DNA from: Sphingomonadaceae bacterium
GTDB taxonomy: Bacteria > Pseudomonadota > Alphaproteobacteria > Sphingomonadales > Sphingomonadaceae
Assembly: GCA_024236155.1 (NCBI GenBank)
Contig: JACKLA010000001.1
Span: 1 to 64,000 of the forward strand
Length of the DNA stretch: 64,000 bases
Reading direction: 5' to 3'
Part shown: positions 7,886 to 16,018 of the stretch, one piece after another
Position numbering within the stretch: position 1 is the stretch's first letter
Layout: the number at the start of each line of letters is the position of its first letter
The notes under the pieces: generated by a model
The model's database searches: none
What the model saw: only the letters and a program-made list of their open reading frames with translations
What the model was told of the DNA's origin: nothing
Position numbers and translations under genes: made by a program

Positions 7886-10069
7886 TCAGATGCTTGCCCG
7901 CAAACTGACCTTGAAATTGCGGCCCGCCAGCGGGACGTAATCCTTGGTGAAGCTGGCATGGCGGCGACCGACCGTGTCAAAGATATTGTCTACCTGGAAC
8001 ATCACCGTCAGGTTCTCGTCACCGACAAAAGGCTTCCACGCCAGCGAGGCGTTGACGAAGGTGAAGCTGTCGGTCGGGGTCTCGAAATCGGCGACGCGGT
8101 CCTGCCCGTCGTTCCACTGCACCTCGATCCGCCCGTCGAGCCGGGAAGTCTGCGCTTCCAGCGCGCCGAGCAGGCTGACCGGCGGGATACGCGGCAGGGG
8201 TGAACCGTCCGCCAGCTCGGCCCGGATGTAATCGCCGCGCAAATCGGTGGCGATGGTCAGGTCGCTGCTGTCGAACAGGGTCAGGTAAACCTGCCCCTCC
8301 AGCCCGAACCAGTCGGCATCCTGCTGGAGATAGTTGAACACCGGCAGGTCGTCTTCCTCCACCCCGGTATCGACGAGGTAGATATAATCCTGAAACCAGT
8401 TCTTGTAGGCGGCGAAACTCAGGCTTGCCGGGCCAAGGCGGCCACGCACGAAGGCTTCCACACCCCATGCGCTTTCGGTGGAAAGGTTCGGGTCGCCAAC
8501 CTCGAACGCCTGGGTGGCGATATGCGGACCGTTCGACAGCATCTCTTCCGCACTCGGCGCGCGCTCTGCGCGGCTGCCATTGATGCCGAAGCGCAGGCCG
8601 TCCTCCGTCTCATGCGCAACGCCGAGCGCGGCCGAGAAGGTGTTGAACGAACGGTCAAAGCCGAGCACCTGCGATTCCACCCGCTGCTTCTCGAACCGGC
8701 CAGCCCCTTCGAGCTCGACTGCGCCAAGGTCGAGTTCCTGCAGGGCGAACACCGCGAACTGGTTGGTGCGGTTCTTGGGCACATAGGCTTCCGCGCCATT
8801 GGCATCGAAATCGCGGAAGTAGTATTGCGTGCCGATCGATCCCATCCATCCGCCGCGCGGGTTCTGCTCGAGCACGGCGCGCGCCTCGATGCCCTGCACG
8901 TCGAACACGGTGCCGACTTCCTCACCCTCAAACTCGGTGTGGGTGTAGTCGCTGTAACCGACGCGGGTGTTGAGCGATTTGAAGAAGCCGTCACCCAACG
9001 CCAGCCGCCCGCGCAGATCGGCGCGGAACTGCTTGAGGCCGATGGAGACGCTTTCCTCGCCTTCTTCTTCCTCATGATCTGCATCGTCGTCGCCTTCTTC
9101 ATGGTGATGGCCGGTGCCGGGGCGGGTCGGGACACCATAATCGCTGTCATACCAGCCGATCGATGCACCAAGGTCGCTCTCACCCTCGAAAAAGGCGAAG
9201 CCGAGATTGGTCGTCCATGTCCGTGTGGCACTGCTCGGCAAAATGCCGCGCTGGTTGGCCAGCTCGCGCAGCTCGTCGGCTTCGTCGAGATGGCCTTCAT
9301 CTTCCTCTTCGGCGGCATCGGCCAGCAGGTCAGCCCGAAGCAGCGGCGATGCGGCGAAACCCGCGATCTCGACATCGTTGGTATCGCGATAGCTGCCATC
9401 GGCGTGCACCACGAAGTGCGAGCCCAGCGGCACGTCGAGCGATGCCCCGCCTTCACGCAGGTCATAGGCCGTATCCGCCGACGCGGTTGCGTCAATGTGG
9501 AACGGCTCTTTCAGCATGCGCTGCGGGATGCGCTTGTCGATCACATTGACCGCGCCGCCAATGGCCTGACTGCCATAGAGCAGCACCGCCGGACCGCGCA
9601 GCACCTCGATGCTCTCGGCGGTCAGCGGGTCGATCGTGGTCGCATGGTCGGCAGAGGTGTTCGATACGTCGATCGAACCGATCCCGTCGACCAGCACACG
9701 CACGCGTTCCCCCTGGAAGCCGCGCAGCACCGGGCGGGAAGCGCCGGGAGAAAAGCTGGTCGCGGAAACGCCCGGCAGGTCGACCAGCACATCGCCAATC
9801 TGCGCCTCAAGATTGCGCTGCAACTCGACGCCCTCGACCACCGATGTACCAGCCAGCACGTCGAGCTGGCTGACGCCGATTGCCGTGACCACGATTTCGC
9901 CCTTCTGGTCGATACGGCGGTCGTGGAAATCGTCGGTCGGGGTATCGGCCTCAGTCGCCTCATCACGCGTTTCCTGCTGTGCGAGGACAGGCTGGACAAA
10001 CATGAGCGAGGACAGTGGAAGGGCGAGAACAGCGGGCAGGAAACGGCTCGTGGTGTCGAAAGCGGGCAT
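7886..10069 (-). CDS. TonB-dependent outer-membrane receptor, probably for zinc (ZnuD-like)
   Basis: 727 residues with signal peptide (cleavage near residue 30), a plug domain at about 60-175 (IEVLRGPAVLLYGSQAIGG is the classic plug motif) and a C-terminal beta barrel ending NFKVSLRASI with a terminal hydrophobic strand. One extracellular loop, about residues 310-335, is extremely rich in His, Glu and Asp (GHHHEEGDDDADHEEEE), and another acidic loop lies near 245-265. Such loops are described for the zinc receptor ZnuD. The Zur-like palindrome 11 bases upstream of the start supports zinc uptake. TonB, ExbB and ExbD must come from elsewhere in the genome. Confidence 0.9.
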   Translation of the reverse strand: MPAFDTTSRFLPAVLALPLSSLMFVQPVLAQQETRDEATEADTPTDDFHDRRIDQKGEIVVTAIGVSQLDVLAGTSVVEGVELQRNLEAQIGDVLVDLPGVSATSFSPGASRPVLRGFQGERVRVLVDGIGSIDVSNTSADHATTIDPLTAESIEVLRGPAVLLYGSQAIGGAVNVIDKRIPQRMLKEPFHIDATASADTAYDLREGGASLDVPLGSHFVVHADGSYRDTNDVEIAGFAASPLLRADLLADAAEEEDEGHLDEADELRELANQRGILPSSATRTWTTNLGFAFFEGESDLGASIGWYDSDYGVPTRPGTGHHHEEGDDDADHEEEEGEESVSIGLKQFRADLRGRLALGDGFFKSLNTRVGYSDYTHTEFEGEEVGTVFDVQGIEARAVLEQNPRGGWMGSIGTQYYFRDFDANGAEAYVPKNRTNQFAVFALQELDLGAVELEGAGRFEKQRVESQVLGFDRSFNTFSAALGVAHETEDGLRFGINGSRAERAPSAEEMLSNGPHIATQAFEVGDPNLSTESAWGVEAFVRGRLGPASLSFAAYKNWFQDYIYLVDTGVEEDDLPVFNYLQQDADWFGLEGQVYLTLFDSSDLTIATDLRGDYIRAELADGSPLPRIPPVSLLGALEAQTSRLDGRIEVQWNDGQDRVADFETPTDSFTFVNASLAWKPFVGDENLTVMFQVDNIFDTVGRRHASFTKDYVPLAGRNFKVSLRASI

Positions 10070-10079
10070 TGGTCAACCT

Positions 10080-10095
10080 TAATGTTACAACATTA
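10080..10095. promoter_or_regulatory. Zur-type operator
   Basis: TAATGTT-AC-AACATTA is a perfect 7-bp inverted repeat with a 2-base centre, placed directly upstream of the TonB receptor start. It matches the alphaproteobacterial Zur motif (core AATGTTATAACATT). Repression by zinc-loaded Zur is the natural reading. Confidence 0.7.
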
Positions 10096-10241
10096 CACCC
10101 TGCCTACCGCATTGCAGCACGATCACAAGCATCAATGCGACCAGTTGCAGATTTGGTCCGGTGAACTGCATGAGCGAACGGCACCGCAAACGCGCAAAAA
10201 AGCACGCTCATGGAAGACGAGAATAGTCCGGCAAAGGAAAA

Positions 10242-10286
10242 TGGAGCGGGCGAGGCGATTCGAACGCCCGACCCCAACCTTGGCAA
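10242..10286 (-). repeat. tRNA-Gly(GCC) 3'-half fragment, attachment-site core
   Basis: On the minus strand the sequence runs from the anticodon loop TTGCCAA through AGGTT, the variable loop, a T-arm with TTCGAAT and an acceptor end CGCCCGCTCCA with encoded CCA. The 5' half (acceptor strand, D arm, 5' side of the anticodon stem) is missing; the bases before the loop do not pair. It is therefore not a functional tRNA but the direct-repeat copy left by site-specific integration into a tRNA-Gly gene. Its orientation predicts the intact tRNA to the right of the window. Confidence 0.85.
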
Positions 10287-10310
10287 AATGTCTGAGCAGC
10301 TTAGCCGTTG

Positions 10311-10404
10311 CTACGCCAGATAACGCTAAAGACCGATATCATGCTGTAATATAGTAATCTTTTTGGCTGAAACCTACGCCAGACCCGTCCATCGCTACGC
10401 CAGC
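10311..10404. repeat. Three direct repeats, probable integrase arm-binding sites
   Basis: CTACGCCAG occurs at 10311-10319, 10374-10382 and 10395-10403, all in the same orientation, between the att core and the integrase gene. The integrase has an N-terminal arm-binding-type domain, and arm sites of such enzymes are short direct repeats beside the core. The region would also hold the integrase promoter. Confidence 0.55.
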
Positions 10405-10487
10405 TTTTCTCTTCGCTCGCTTACAATGTGCTTACATTGCCAACCGGAACCGCTTGTGTAAGCAAATTGTCCGAAAGGACGAACGGT

Positions 10488-11747
10488 ATGGGCAAGCTCA
10501 CAAAACGAAGCGTCGACAGCATGGCAATCCCCGCCAGCGGACAGACATTTCTTTGGGACGACGAACTTCGAGGCTTCGGTGTCCGGGCAATGCCATCCGG
10601 CCTCAAGGTCTTTGTTCTCCAGTATCGTAATGACGAGGGGCGCAGCAGGCGCATCGTCCTTGGGCGCTATGGCGTCCTGACCGTCGAACAGGCGCGCAAG
10701 CAGGCGATCATGAAACTTGGCGCGGTGGCCGGGGGCGACGATCCGGCGGAAGAACGCGCCCAGTCCCGCGCCGCAATCACCATCCGCGAAGTCTGTGACT
10801 GGTATCTGGAAAACGCCGAGTCCGGCAAACTTCTGGGCCGCAAGCATCGGCCAATCAAGGCATCGACACTCGCCATGGATCGCAGCCGCATCGAAACGCA
10901 CATCAAGCCGCTCATCGGCACTCGGCAGGTCCGCTCGCTCCGGGTGTCGGACATCGAAAAGATGCAGATGGATATCGTTGCCGGACGAACCGCCAAGCCA
11001 AAGGAAAATGGAGGGCGCGGTGGGCGGACAACCGGTGGCCCAGGCGTCGCAGGGAGAGCCGTCTCCACCCTCCATGCGCTTCTGGCCCATGCGATGCGAT
11101 ACGATATCGTCGAAAACAATCCCGCTGCCGGAGTCCGCAAGATCGCTGGCAAGCCGCGCACCCGGCGTTTGAGCGCCGCAGAAATCCGATCGCTGGGCAA
11201 GGCTTTCACGATTGCCGAACGCAATGGCGAAAATCCCACCGGACTTGCCGCGATCCGGGTGCTGCTGCTTACAGGCTACCGAATCTCCGAAGTCATCGGC
11301 ATGCAGCGCAGTTGGCTGCATCCGGAAAAGGGCTACGTGCATTTCCCCGACACAAAGACAGACGGTCAGATCCGACCGATTGGTGAAGCCGCAATTGCCG
11401 TTCTCGAATCCGTTCCAAAAAAGCGCGCGCTACCGCTTTTCTTTGCCTCAGACTTCGTCGACCGGCCGTTCTCCGGCGTTCCTGAAGTTCTCCGCGCACT
11501 CTGCACAATTGCCGGAATCGAAGGTGTGACCCCGCATGTGCTCCGCCACACGTTCGGCAGTGTGGCTGGTGACATGGGCTTCTCGGAACTGACCATCAAG
11601 GCGCTGCTGGGCCACGGTGCCCGTGGATCGACCCAGAACTACGTTCACCTGGATGAAGCGCTGCGGCTTGCAGTCGACCGCGTGTCGGGCAAGATCGCCA
11701 ATCTGCTCGATGGAACCGATGTCACGATCCTCGACATTGCCGCATAA
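10488..11747 (+). CDS. Tyrosine recombinase / integrase of a tRNA-targeting element
   Basis: Cuts and joins DNA at the att core to integrate or excise the element. 419 residues counted from the ATG at 10488, which has AAGGA about 10 bases upstream. Residues 1-90 form the DUF4102-type arm-binding domain (LWDDELRGFGVRAMPSG), about 95-210 the SAM-like core-binding domain, and 230-400 the catalytic domain. Catalytic residues are all visible: Arg 265 (GYRISE), His 350 and Arg 353 (HVLRHTFG), His 376 (GHGARGS) and Tyr 385 (TQNYVH). It reads away from the att core into the element. No excisionase gene was recognised nearby. Confidence 0.95.
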   Translation: MGKLTKRSVDSMAIPASGQTFLWDDELRGFGVRAMPSGLKVFVLQYRNDEGRSRRIVLGRYGVLTVEQARKQAIMKLGAVAGGDDPAEERAQSRAAITIREVCDWYLENAESGKLLGRKHRPIKASTLAMDRSRIETHIKPLIGTRQVRSLRVSDIEKMQMDIVAGRTAKPKENGGRGGRTTGGPGVAGRAVSTLHALLAHAMRYDIVENNPAAGVRKIAGKPRTRRLSAAEIRSLGKAFTIAERNGENPTGLAAIRVLLLTGYRISEVIGMQRSWLHPEKGYVHFPDTKTDGQIRPIGEAAIAVLESVPKKRALPLFFASDFVDRPFSGVPEVLRALCTIAGIEGVTPHVLRHTFGSVAGDMGFSELTIKALLGHGARGSTQNYVHLDEALRLAVDRVSGKIANLLDGTDVTILDIAA

Positions 11748-11829
11748 TGATCGAGGTCAGTCAGCCGCAAGCCTGTTGTTGGTGTGCGCTGCCAGGCGCC
11801 AGACCTGTCGCAAATACCTACTCACAAAA

Positions 11830-12576
11830 TCAAGGAACGAGCTCAGGTTTTCGCTCAACCCATTCTGGGCGGGGAGGAACGGTATTTCGGTCATAATACC
11901 CGGCCTGTTCGGCGAGCCTTGGCAGGTCCAGCAACGACACGCCTGATCGACCATGCGTGTCGATTATCCCAGCCTCTCTCAACTTGGTGAATTGCCGGCT
12001 GACGGTTTCGATCTTCAGCCCGAGGCTTTCGCCTATGTCTCCTCTCGACATGGGTAGATCGATCATGGGACTGGGACCCTCAGACGCGTCGAGCCGTTCC
12101 CACATCGCAAGGAGAAAGCCTGCAACCCGCTCGCCTGCGGACTTCTGGCCCAGATTGACAGCCTTGTCGCGGCACCGAAACAGGGCGGTTTGCGAGCGCT
12201 CGAGCAGCGCGCGCATGATCCATGGATTGCTCGCGGCCCGGTCATAAAATTCGCGTGCAGGAAAGGTTGTGAGCGTGCTTTCGCACAGTCCGATCAACAT
12301 GTATCGATGCACGCTCACAGCCGGAACAGTGAATATGTCGCCGCCGAAATGAAAGGCAACAATTTGATGGCGCTCGCGCGATGCCAATGCGCCCAACTTG
12401 GTCGCACCACTCGCGAGAAAAACAAGGGTAGTATCGGCGGGATCGGTTTTGACTTCTTGCCCTCGTATCACATGCACCTGCGTTGCTAGTTCGCCGAGCT
12501 GTCGACCGATTTCTGCTCCGGGGTCAATCCCGAAGGTAGCACGCAGAAACACGTTGCAAGAGCCGAAGTTCGGCAT
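11830..12576 (-). CDS. Crp/Fnr-family transcription regulator (no Fe-S cysteine cluster)
   Basis: 248 residues from the ATG at 12576, preceded by GAGAGG; an upstream GTG at 12609 and an ATG at 12588 are alternatives. An N-terminal cyclic-nucleotide-type beta roll is followed by a C-terminal winged helix with SRGDIGESLGLKIETVSRQF at about 175-194. The E-x-x-S-R recognition helix is the FNR type, which reads TTGAT-N4-ATCAA. The C-x2-C-x5-C oxygen-sensing cluster of FNR/FnrN is absent, so it resembles DNR/NNR/FixK-type members. An FNR box lies 60 bases upstream, between it and the divergent ferredoxin gene, suggesting control of both. Confidence 0.88.
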   Translation of the reverse strand: MPNFGSCNVFLRATFGIDPGAEIGRQLGELATQVHVIRGQEVKTDPADTTLVFLASGATKLGALASRERHQIVAFHFGGDIFTVPAVSVHRYMLIGLCESTLTTFPAREFYDRAASNPWIMRALLERSQTALFRCRDKAVNLGQKSAGERVAGFLLAMWERLDASEGPSPMIDLPMSRGDIGESLGLKIETVSRQFTKLREAGIIDTHGRSGVSLLDLPRLAEQAGYYDRNTVPPRPEWVERKPELVP

Positions 12577-12635
12577 GGCACCTCTCATGAAGCGTTTGTC
12601 GCCTCCCACATACTTCGCGCTGGACAGCCGGGTCT

Positions 12636-12649
12636 TTGACCCAAATCAA
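12636..12649. promoter_or_regulatory. FNR/DNR-type box in the regulator-ferredoxin divergent promoter
   Basis: TTGAC-CCAA-ATCAA matches the TTGAT-N4-ATCAA consensus at nine of ten fixed positions. Its centre lies about 66 bases before the ferredoxin ATG (12709) and about 66 bases before the regulator ATG (12576). If activation occurs from -41.5, both genes would have leaders of about 25 bases. Confidence 0.7.
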
Positions 12650-12708
12650 TGTCGCCTCGCGCGCCTTTGCTTACATCAGTGTCAGTAACGAGCGGAGCGA
12701 CTCGATCC

Positions 12709-13029
12709 ATGGTTCAGATTTCATATGTCGCGCACAATGGCGCAGTCCACAAAGTTACTGCCCGTCTCGGCATCAGCCTCATGGAGGCCGCAGCGATGAA
12801 CAGCGTCCCCGGCATTGAGGGCGACTGCGGTGGATTTTGCGCCTGCGGGACCTGCCATTGTTATGTTGATGAGAAGGACGCGGTATTGCTGCCTGAGATG
12901 CACGAGCTTGAACGTGCGACGCTCGATTTCGCGTACGATGTGACCGAGCGCAGCCGACTAGCCTGTCAAATACCGATAACCGAACAAATGGACGGGATCC
13001 GCGTGCGCCTTCCTGCCCGCCAGTATTGA
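12709..13029 (+). CDS. [2Fe-2S] ferredoxin, adrenodoxin/putidaredoxin type
   Basis: 106 residues. The cluster-binding pattern C-x5-C-x2-C is seen in DCGGFCACGTCHC near residues 39-51, and the fourth cysteine is in RLACQIPI near 87. This is the vertebrate/ISC-type ferredoxin that gives single electrons to cytochromes P450 or diiron oxygenases. It is the first gene of an operon with a diiron protein, an acyl-CoA dehydrogenase, pdxH and mobA, and probably supplies electrons to the diiron protein next to it (inference). The ATG at 12709 was chosen because the protein homology starts there. Confidence 0.9.
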   Translation: MVQISYVAHNGAVHKVTARLGISLMEAAAMNSVPGIEGDCGGFCACGTCHCYVDEKDAVLLPEMHELERATLDFAYDVTERSRLACQIPITEQMDGIRVRLPARQY

Positions 13030-13069
13030 GCGATCGCCACCTCATGGGACGATCGAGATGGAGAGAGTG

Positions 13070-14161
13070 ATGGAAACCGTAAGGGACAATAACATAGCGG
13101 AAATGCCGAGCTGGCTCGGGGACAAGACCCCCGATGACATCTATCGCAGCCCGCTAGAGATCGCCTGGACGTTCGATTACCTGATGTCGGGCGACAAGAT
13201 CGAGGACCTCTATCGCCGCGCCAAGCAGGACCAGTGGAACAGCGATGAACGGTTGCCGTGGGATCTGACTATCGATCCTTCGCGTCCGATGATGAATGAC
13301 GAGCAGGATATCTATCACCGGATGCCGTTCTTCAAGAAGCTGTCGAAGTCGCAGCAGGAACGCTTTACCGCCCATTCGACCGCCCAGATGCTGTCGCAGT
13401 TTTTGCATGGTGAGCAGGGCGCGCTCATGACGGCGGCTTGCATCACCCATTCGGTGCCCGATGCCACTGCCAAGCTTTATGCCGCAACGCAGACCATGGA
13501 CGAGGCCCGCCATGTCGAGGTGTTCGCCAAGTATTGCGACAAAGTGGCGATGGTTTACCCGATGTCTGGCTGGCTCAAGCAGCTGATCGACGCCACTCTA
13601 AAAGCCGATCGCTACGAGAAGATCATGATTGGTATGAACATGATCGTCGAAGGGCTGGCGCTCGGCGCGTTCAACAACATGTATCGCTCAACGCAATGCG
13701 AACTGCTCAAGCAACTGACCTTCAATGTCATGCGCGACGAATCCCGCCATGTCTCCTTTGGCCATGCCTATCTTGCTCCAGTTATTGCAGGGCTACCCGA
13801 AGACGAGGTGGAGGACCTCGCCGATTTCGCTTTCGAGGCGGTGCGCATCCTTGCCTTTGCCGGGACCGCCGGAACCATCGCCAGCCGGGTTGATCCCGGC
13901 TTTATGCTGGTGCTGGAAAACTGCGAAATCGACGCGGACGATTTCTTCGCCGGACTTCGCGAGGCCGAACAGCTTGGCATCACCCGGCAACTGCCACCGG
14001 GTCAGATCCACTCCCTGGAACATCTGATGCTGCCAGCCTTGGCCAGGGTGGGCTTGCTCACGCAAAGAGTTCGTGCCCGATACGAGGAGGCGGGCATCCC
14101 CATATCGGAAGACCCGCGCATTCTCCATGCGATGGAAGGCGGCCATCCGGTCGCTGCGTAG
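13070..14161 (+). CDS. Ferritin-like diiron protein (R2/AurF-like oxygenase candidate)
   Basis: 363 residues from the ATG at 13070, which has GGAGAG just upstream; ATG 13058 in the same frame is an alternative. Two E-x-x-H motifs, DEARHVEVF at about residues 144-152 and RDESRHVSFGH at about 223-233, with extra carboxylates in HGEQGA and NMIVEGLAL, give the ligand set of a four-helix-bundle diiron site (ribonucleotide reductase R2 / AurF / fatty-acid desaturase-like class). Such enzymes use O2 to oxidise an organic substrate and need ferredoxin electrons, as the preceding gene would supply. Substrate unknown. Cytoplasmic; no membrane segments. Confidence 0.75.
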   Translation: METVRDNNIAEMPSWLGDKTPDDIYRSPLEIAWTFDYLMSGDKIEDLYRRAKQDQWNSDERLPWDLTIDPSRPMMNDEQDIYHRMPFFKKLSKSQQERFTAHSTAQMLSQFLHGEQGALMTAACITHSVPDATAKLYAATQTMDEARHVEVFAKYCDKVAMVYPMSGWLKQLIDATLKADRYEKIMIGMNMIVEGLALGAFNNMYRSTQCELLKQLTFNVMRDESRHVSFGHAYLAPVIAGLPEDEVEDLADFAFEAVRILAFAGTAGTIASRVDPGFMLVLENCEIDADDFFAGLREAEQLGITRQLPPGQIHSLEHLMLPALARVGLLTQRVRARYEEAGIPISEDPRILHAMEGGHPVAA

Positions 14162-14165
14162 AGAG

Positions 14166-15428
14166 ATGGACTTCACACTTTCGGAAAGGCAATTGGAATG
14201 GCGTGACCGCGTCCGCGCCTTCATGCATGATTACATCTATCGGGCGGAAGAGGCATACAGCGCGCATATGCGCCAAACCGGCGTCGACCGGTGGCAAGTC
14301 CCTGCGATCATCGAAGAACTGAAAGCGCGAGCCTATTCCGAAGGATTGTGGAACCTGTTCCTGCCACCGTCCGAACACGACACGGATGATTATCGCGGTG
14401 CTGGACTCACAAACCTAGAATACGCTCTATGCGCTGAGGAGATGGGGCGGGTCGGTTTCGCCTCCGAAGCGTTCAATTGCTCCGCTCCCGATACAGGCAA
14501 TATGGAGGTGCTTCACCGCTATGGGACCAGTGAGCAAAAGGCACGATGGCTCAAGCCGTTAATGGATGGCGAAATCCGCTCTGCCTTCCTGATGACCGAA
14601 CCCGATGTTGCATCATCCGACGCGACCAACATACAGACCTCGATCCGCCGCGACGGCGATGAATATGTCATCAATGGCCGCAAATGGTGGTCTTCGGGCG
14701 CAGGCGATCCGCGTTGCAAGATCACGATCCTCATGGGCAAGACCGATACTGAAGCTGCCGCGCATCAGCAGCAGTCGCAGATTCTGGTTCCGCTCGATGC
14801 GCCGGGCGTCGAGATTGTCCGGATGCTGCCGGTGTTCGGCTATGATGGCGCGCCGCATGGCCACGCGGAGATTGTACTTCGCGACGTGCGGGTGCCATCA
14901 TCGAACCTGATCCTGGGCGAAGGGCGCGGCTTTGAAATCGCCCAAGGCAGGCTTGGTCCGGGCCGTATCCACCATTGCATGCGCGCCATTGGCGCGGCGG
15001 AACGCGCGATCGAGAAGATGGCTGAGCGACTGATGTCGCGGGTCGCCTTCGGCAAGCGGCTGGCAGATCAGTCGGTCTGGGAACAGCGGTTGGGCGAGGC
15101 ACGATTGGACATCGAAATGACCCGCCTGTTGTGTCTGAAGGCAGCGGACATGATGGACAAGGCTGGCAACAAGGCCGCACGGCAGGAAATCGCCATGATC
15201 AAGGTTGCTGCGCCGCGCACCGCGCTAAGGGTGCTCGACCATGCGATGCAGACGCATGGCGCAGGTGGGTTGTCAGATGACTTCGGCCTTGCCGAAGTCT
15301 ATGCCGGAATGCGGGCCCTGCGGATTGCCGATGGCCCCGATGAAGTCCACCTGCGCACCATCGCACGCATGGAATTCGGCAAACTCGGCGAACGAATGGC
15401 AGAGTGGAGGAGCAAACAAGCCCAATGA
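14166..15428 (+). CDS. Acyl-CoA dehydrogenase
   Basis: 420 residues, FAD-dependent alpha,beta-dehydrogenation of an acyl-CoA. The ATG at 14166 follows the diiron gene by 4 bases; AGAGATGG overlaps the ribosome site. Family signatures: FLMTEPDVASSDATNI and the substrate-contact segment NGRKWWSSGAGDPRC in the middle domain, then the helical C-terminal domain with QTHGAGGLSDDFGL near the end. The closest style is the ACAD10/11 group, often of unknown substrate. Placement between a diiron protein and pdxH suggests the diiron enzyme and the dehydrogenase act on the same acyl chain (inference). Confidence 0.9.
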   Translation: MDFTLSERQLEWRDRVRAFMHDYIYRAEEAYSAHMRQTGVDRWQVPAIIEELKARAYSEGLWNLFLPPSEHDTDDYRGAGLTNLEYALCAEEMGRVGFASEAFNCSAPDTGNMEVLHRYGTSEQKARWLKPLMDGEIRSAFLMTEPDVASSDATNIQTSIRRDGDEYVINGRKWWSSGAGDPRCKITILMGKTDTEAAAHQQQSQILVPLDAPGVEIVRMLPVFGYDGAPHGHAEIVLRDVRVPSSNLILGEGRGFEIAQGRLGPGRIHHCMRAIGAAERAIEKMAERLMSRVAFGKRLADQSVWEQRLGEARLDIEMTRLLCLKAADMMDKAGNKAARQEIAMIKVAAPRTALRVLDHAMQTHGAGGLSDDFGLAEVYAGMRALRIADGPDEVHLRTIARMEFGKLGERMAEWRSKQAQ

Positions 15429-16018
15429 ACGGCTCAGTTGATGATGCCATTGCAATGTTCGCCTCTTGGTATTCCGAAGCACGCGCGCACTCTGGGATTG
15501 CGGATGCAAGCGCGGTCAATCTCGCGACCTCAACCGGCGAAGGCAGGCCATCGAGCCGCATGGTTCTGCTCAAGGGCTATGACGCACAAGGTTTTGTGAT
15601 CTACACCAATCTCGGAAGCCGAAAGGCGACAGAACTGGCCGGCAATCCGCGCGCGGCGCTGTGCTTTTACTGGGAACCGCTGGGCAAACAGGTCCGTGTC
15701 GAAGGACTGACCGAGCGGGTCACTGATGCCGAGGCAGATACCTATTTTGCCTCGCGCCCGCTTGCGAGCAGAATTGGCGCATGGGCATCCAAGCAATCCA
15801 CCAGGCTTGAGAGCCGGGCAAAACTGCTGACCCGGGTGGCTCGGTACACCGCCTCTTTTGCTGTCGGTGATGTTGGTCGCCCGCCATTCTGGTCCGGATT
15901 TCGGATTGTCCCGGACCGGATGGAGTTCTGGACCAACGCAGAATACCGCCTTCACCACCGTAGCATCTTCGAAAAGGCAGACAACGGCGACTGGAATCGT
16001 TACCTGCTCTATCCGTGA
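15425..16018 (+). CDS. pdxH: Pyridoxamine/pyridoxine 5'-phosphate oxidase
   Basis: FMN enzyme making pyridoxal 5'-phosphate from PNP or PMP with O2. 197 residues. Start ATG at 15425 overlaps the stop of the dehydrogenase as ATGA, showing translational coupling. Typical motifs: PSSRMVLLKGYDAQGFVIYTN near residues 41-61 (FMN contacts), ALCFYWEPLGKQVRVEG, and the C-terminal EFWTNAEYRLHHR with the usual R-x-H substrate site (family form W-x-G-x-x-x-R-L-H is slightly altered). A housekeeping enzyme in an FNR-box operon is unusual; a second chromosomal pdxH may exist. Confidence 0.93.
   Translation: MNGSVDDAIAMFASWYSEARAHSGIADASAVNLATSTGEGRPSSRMVLLKGYDAQGFVIYTNLGSRKATELAGNPRAALCFYWEPLGKQVRVEGLTERVTDAEADTYFASRPLASRIGAWASKQSTRLESRAKLLTRVARYTASFAVGDVGRPPFWSGFRIVPDRMEFWTNAEYRLHHRSIFEKADNGDWNRYLLYP

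Noticed and set aside
10230..10330. A complete tRNA-Gly gene
   Set aside because: Only the part from the anticodon loop to CCA is present; no D arm or matching 5' acceptor strand precedes it.
8522..10354. A 610-codon open frame opposite the TonB receptor
   Set aside because: It is an antisense shadow in GC-rich DNA; the receptor frame on the other strand has signal peptide, plug and barrel motifs.
10395..11342. A 315-codon frame opposite the integrase
   Set aside because: Shadow; all catalytic residues of the integrase are on the plus strand.
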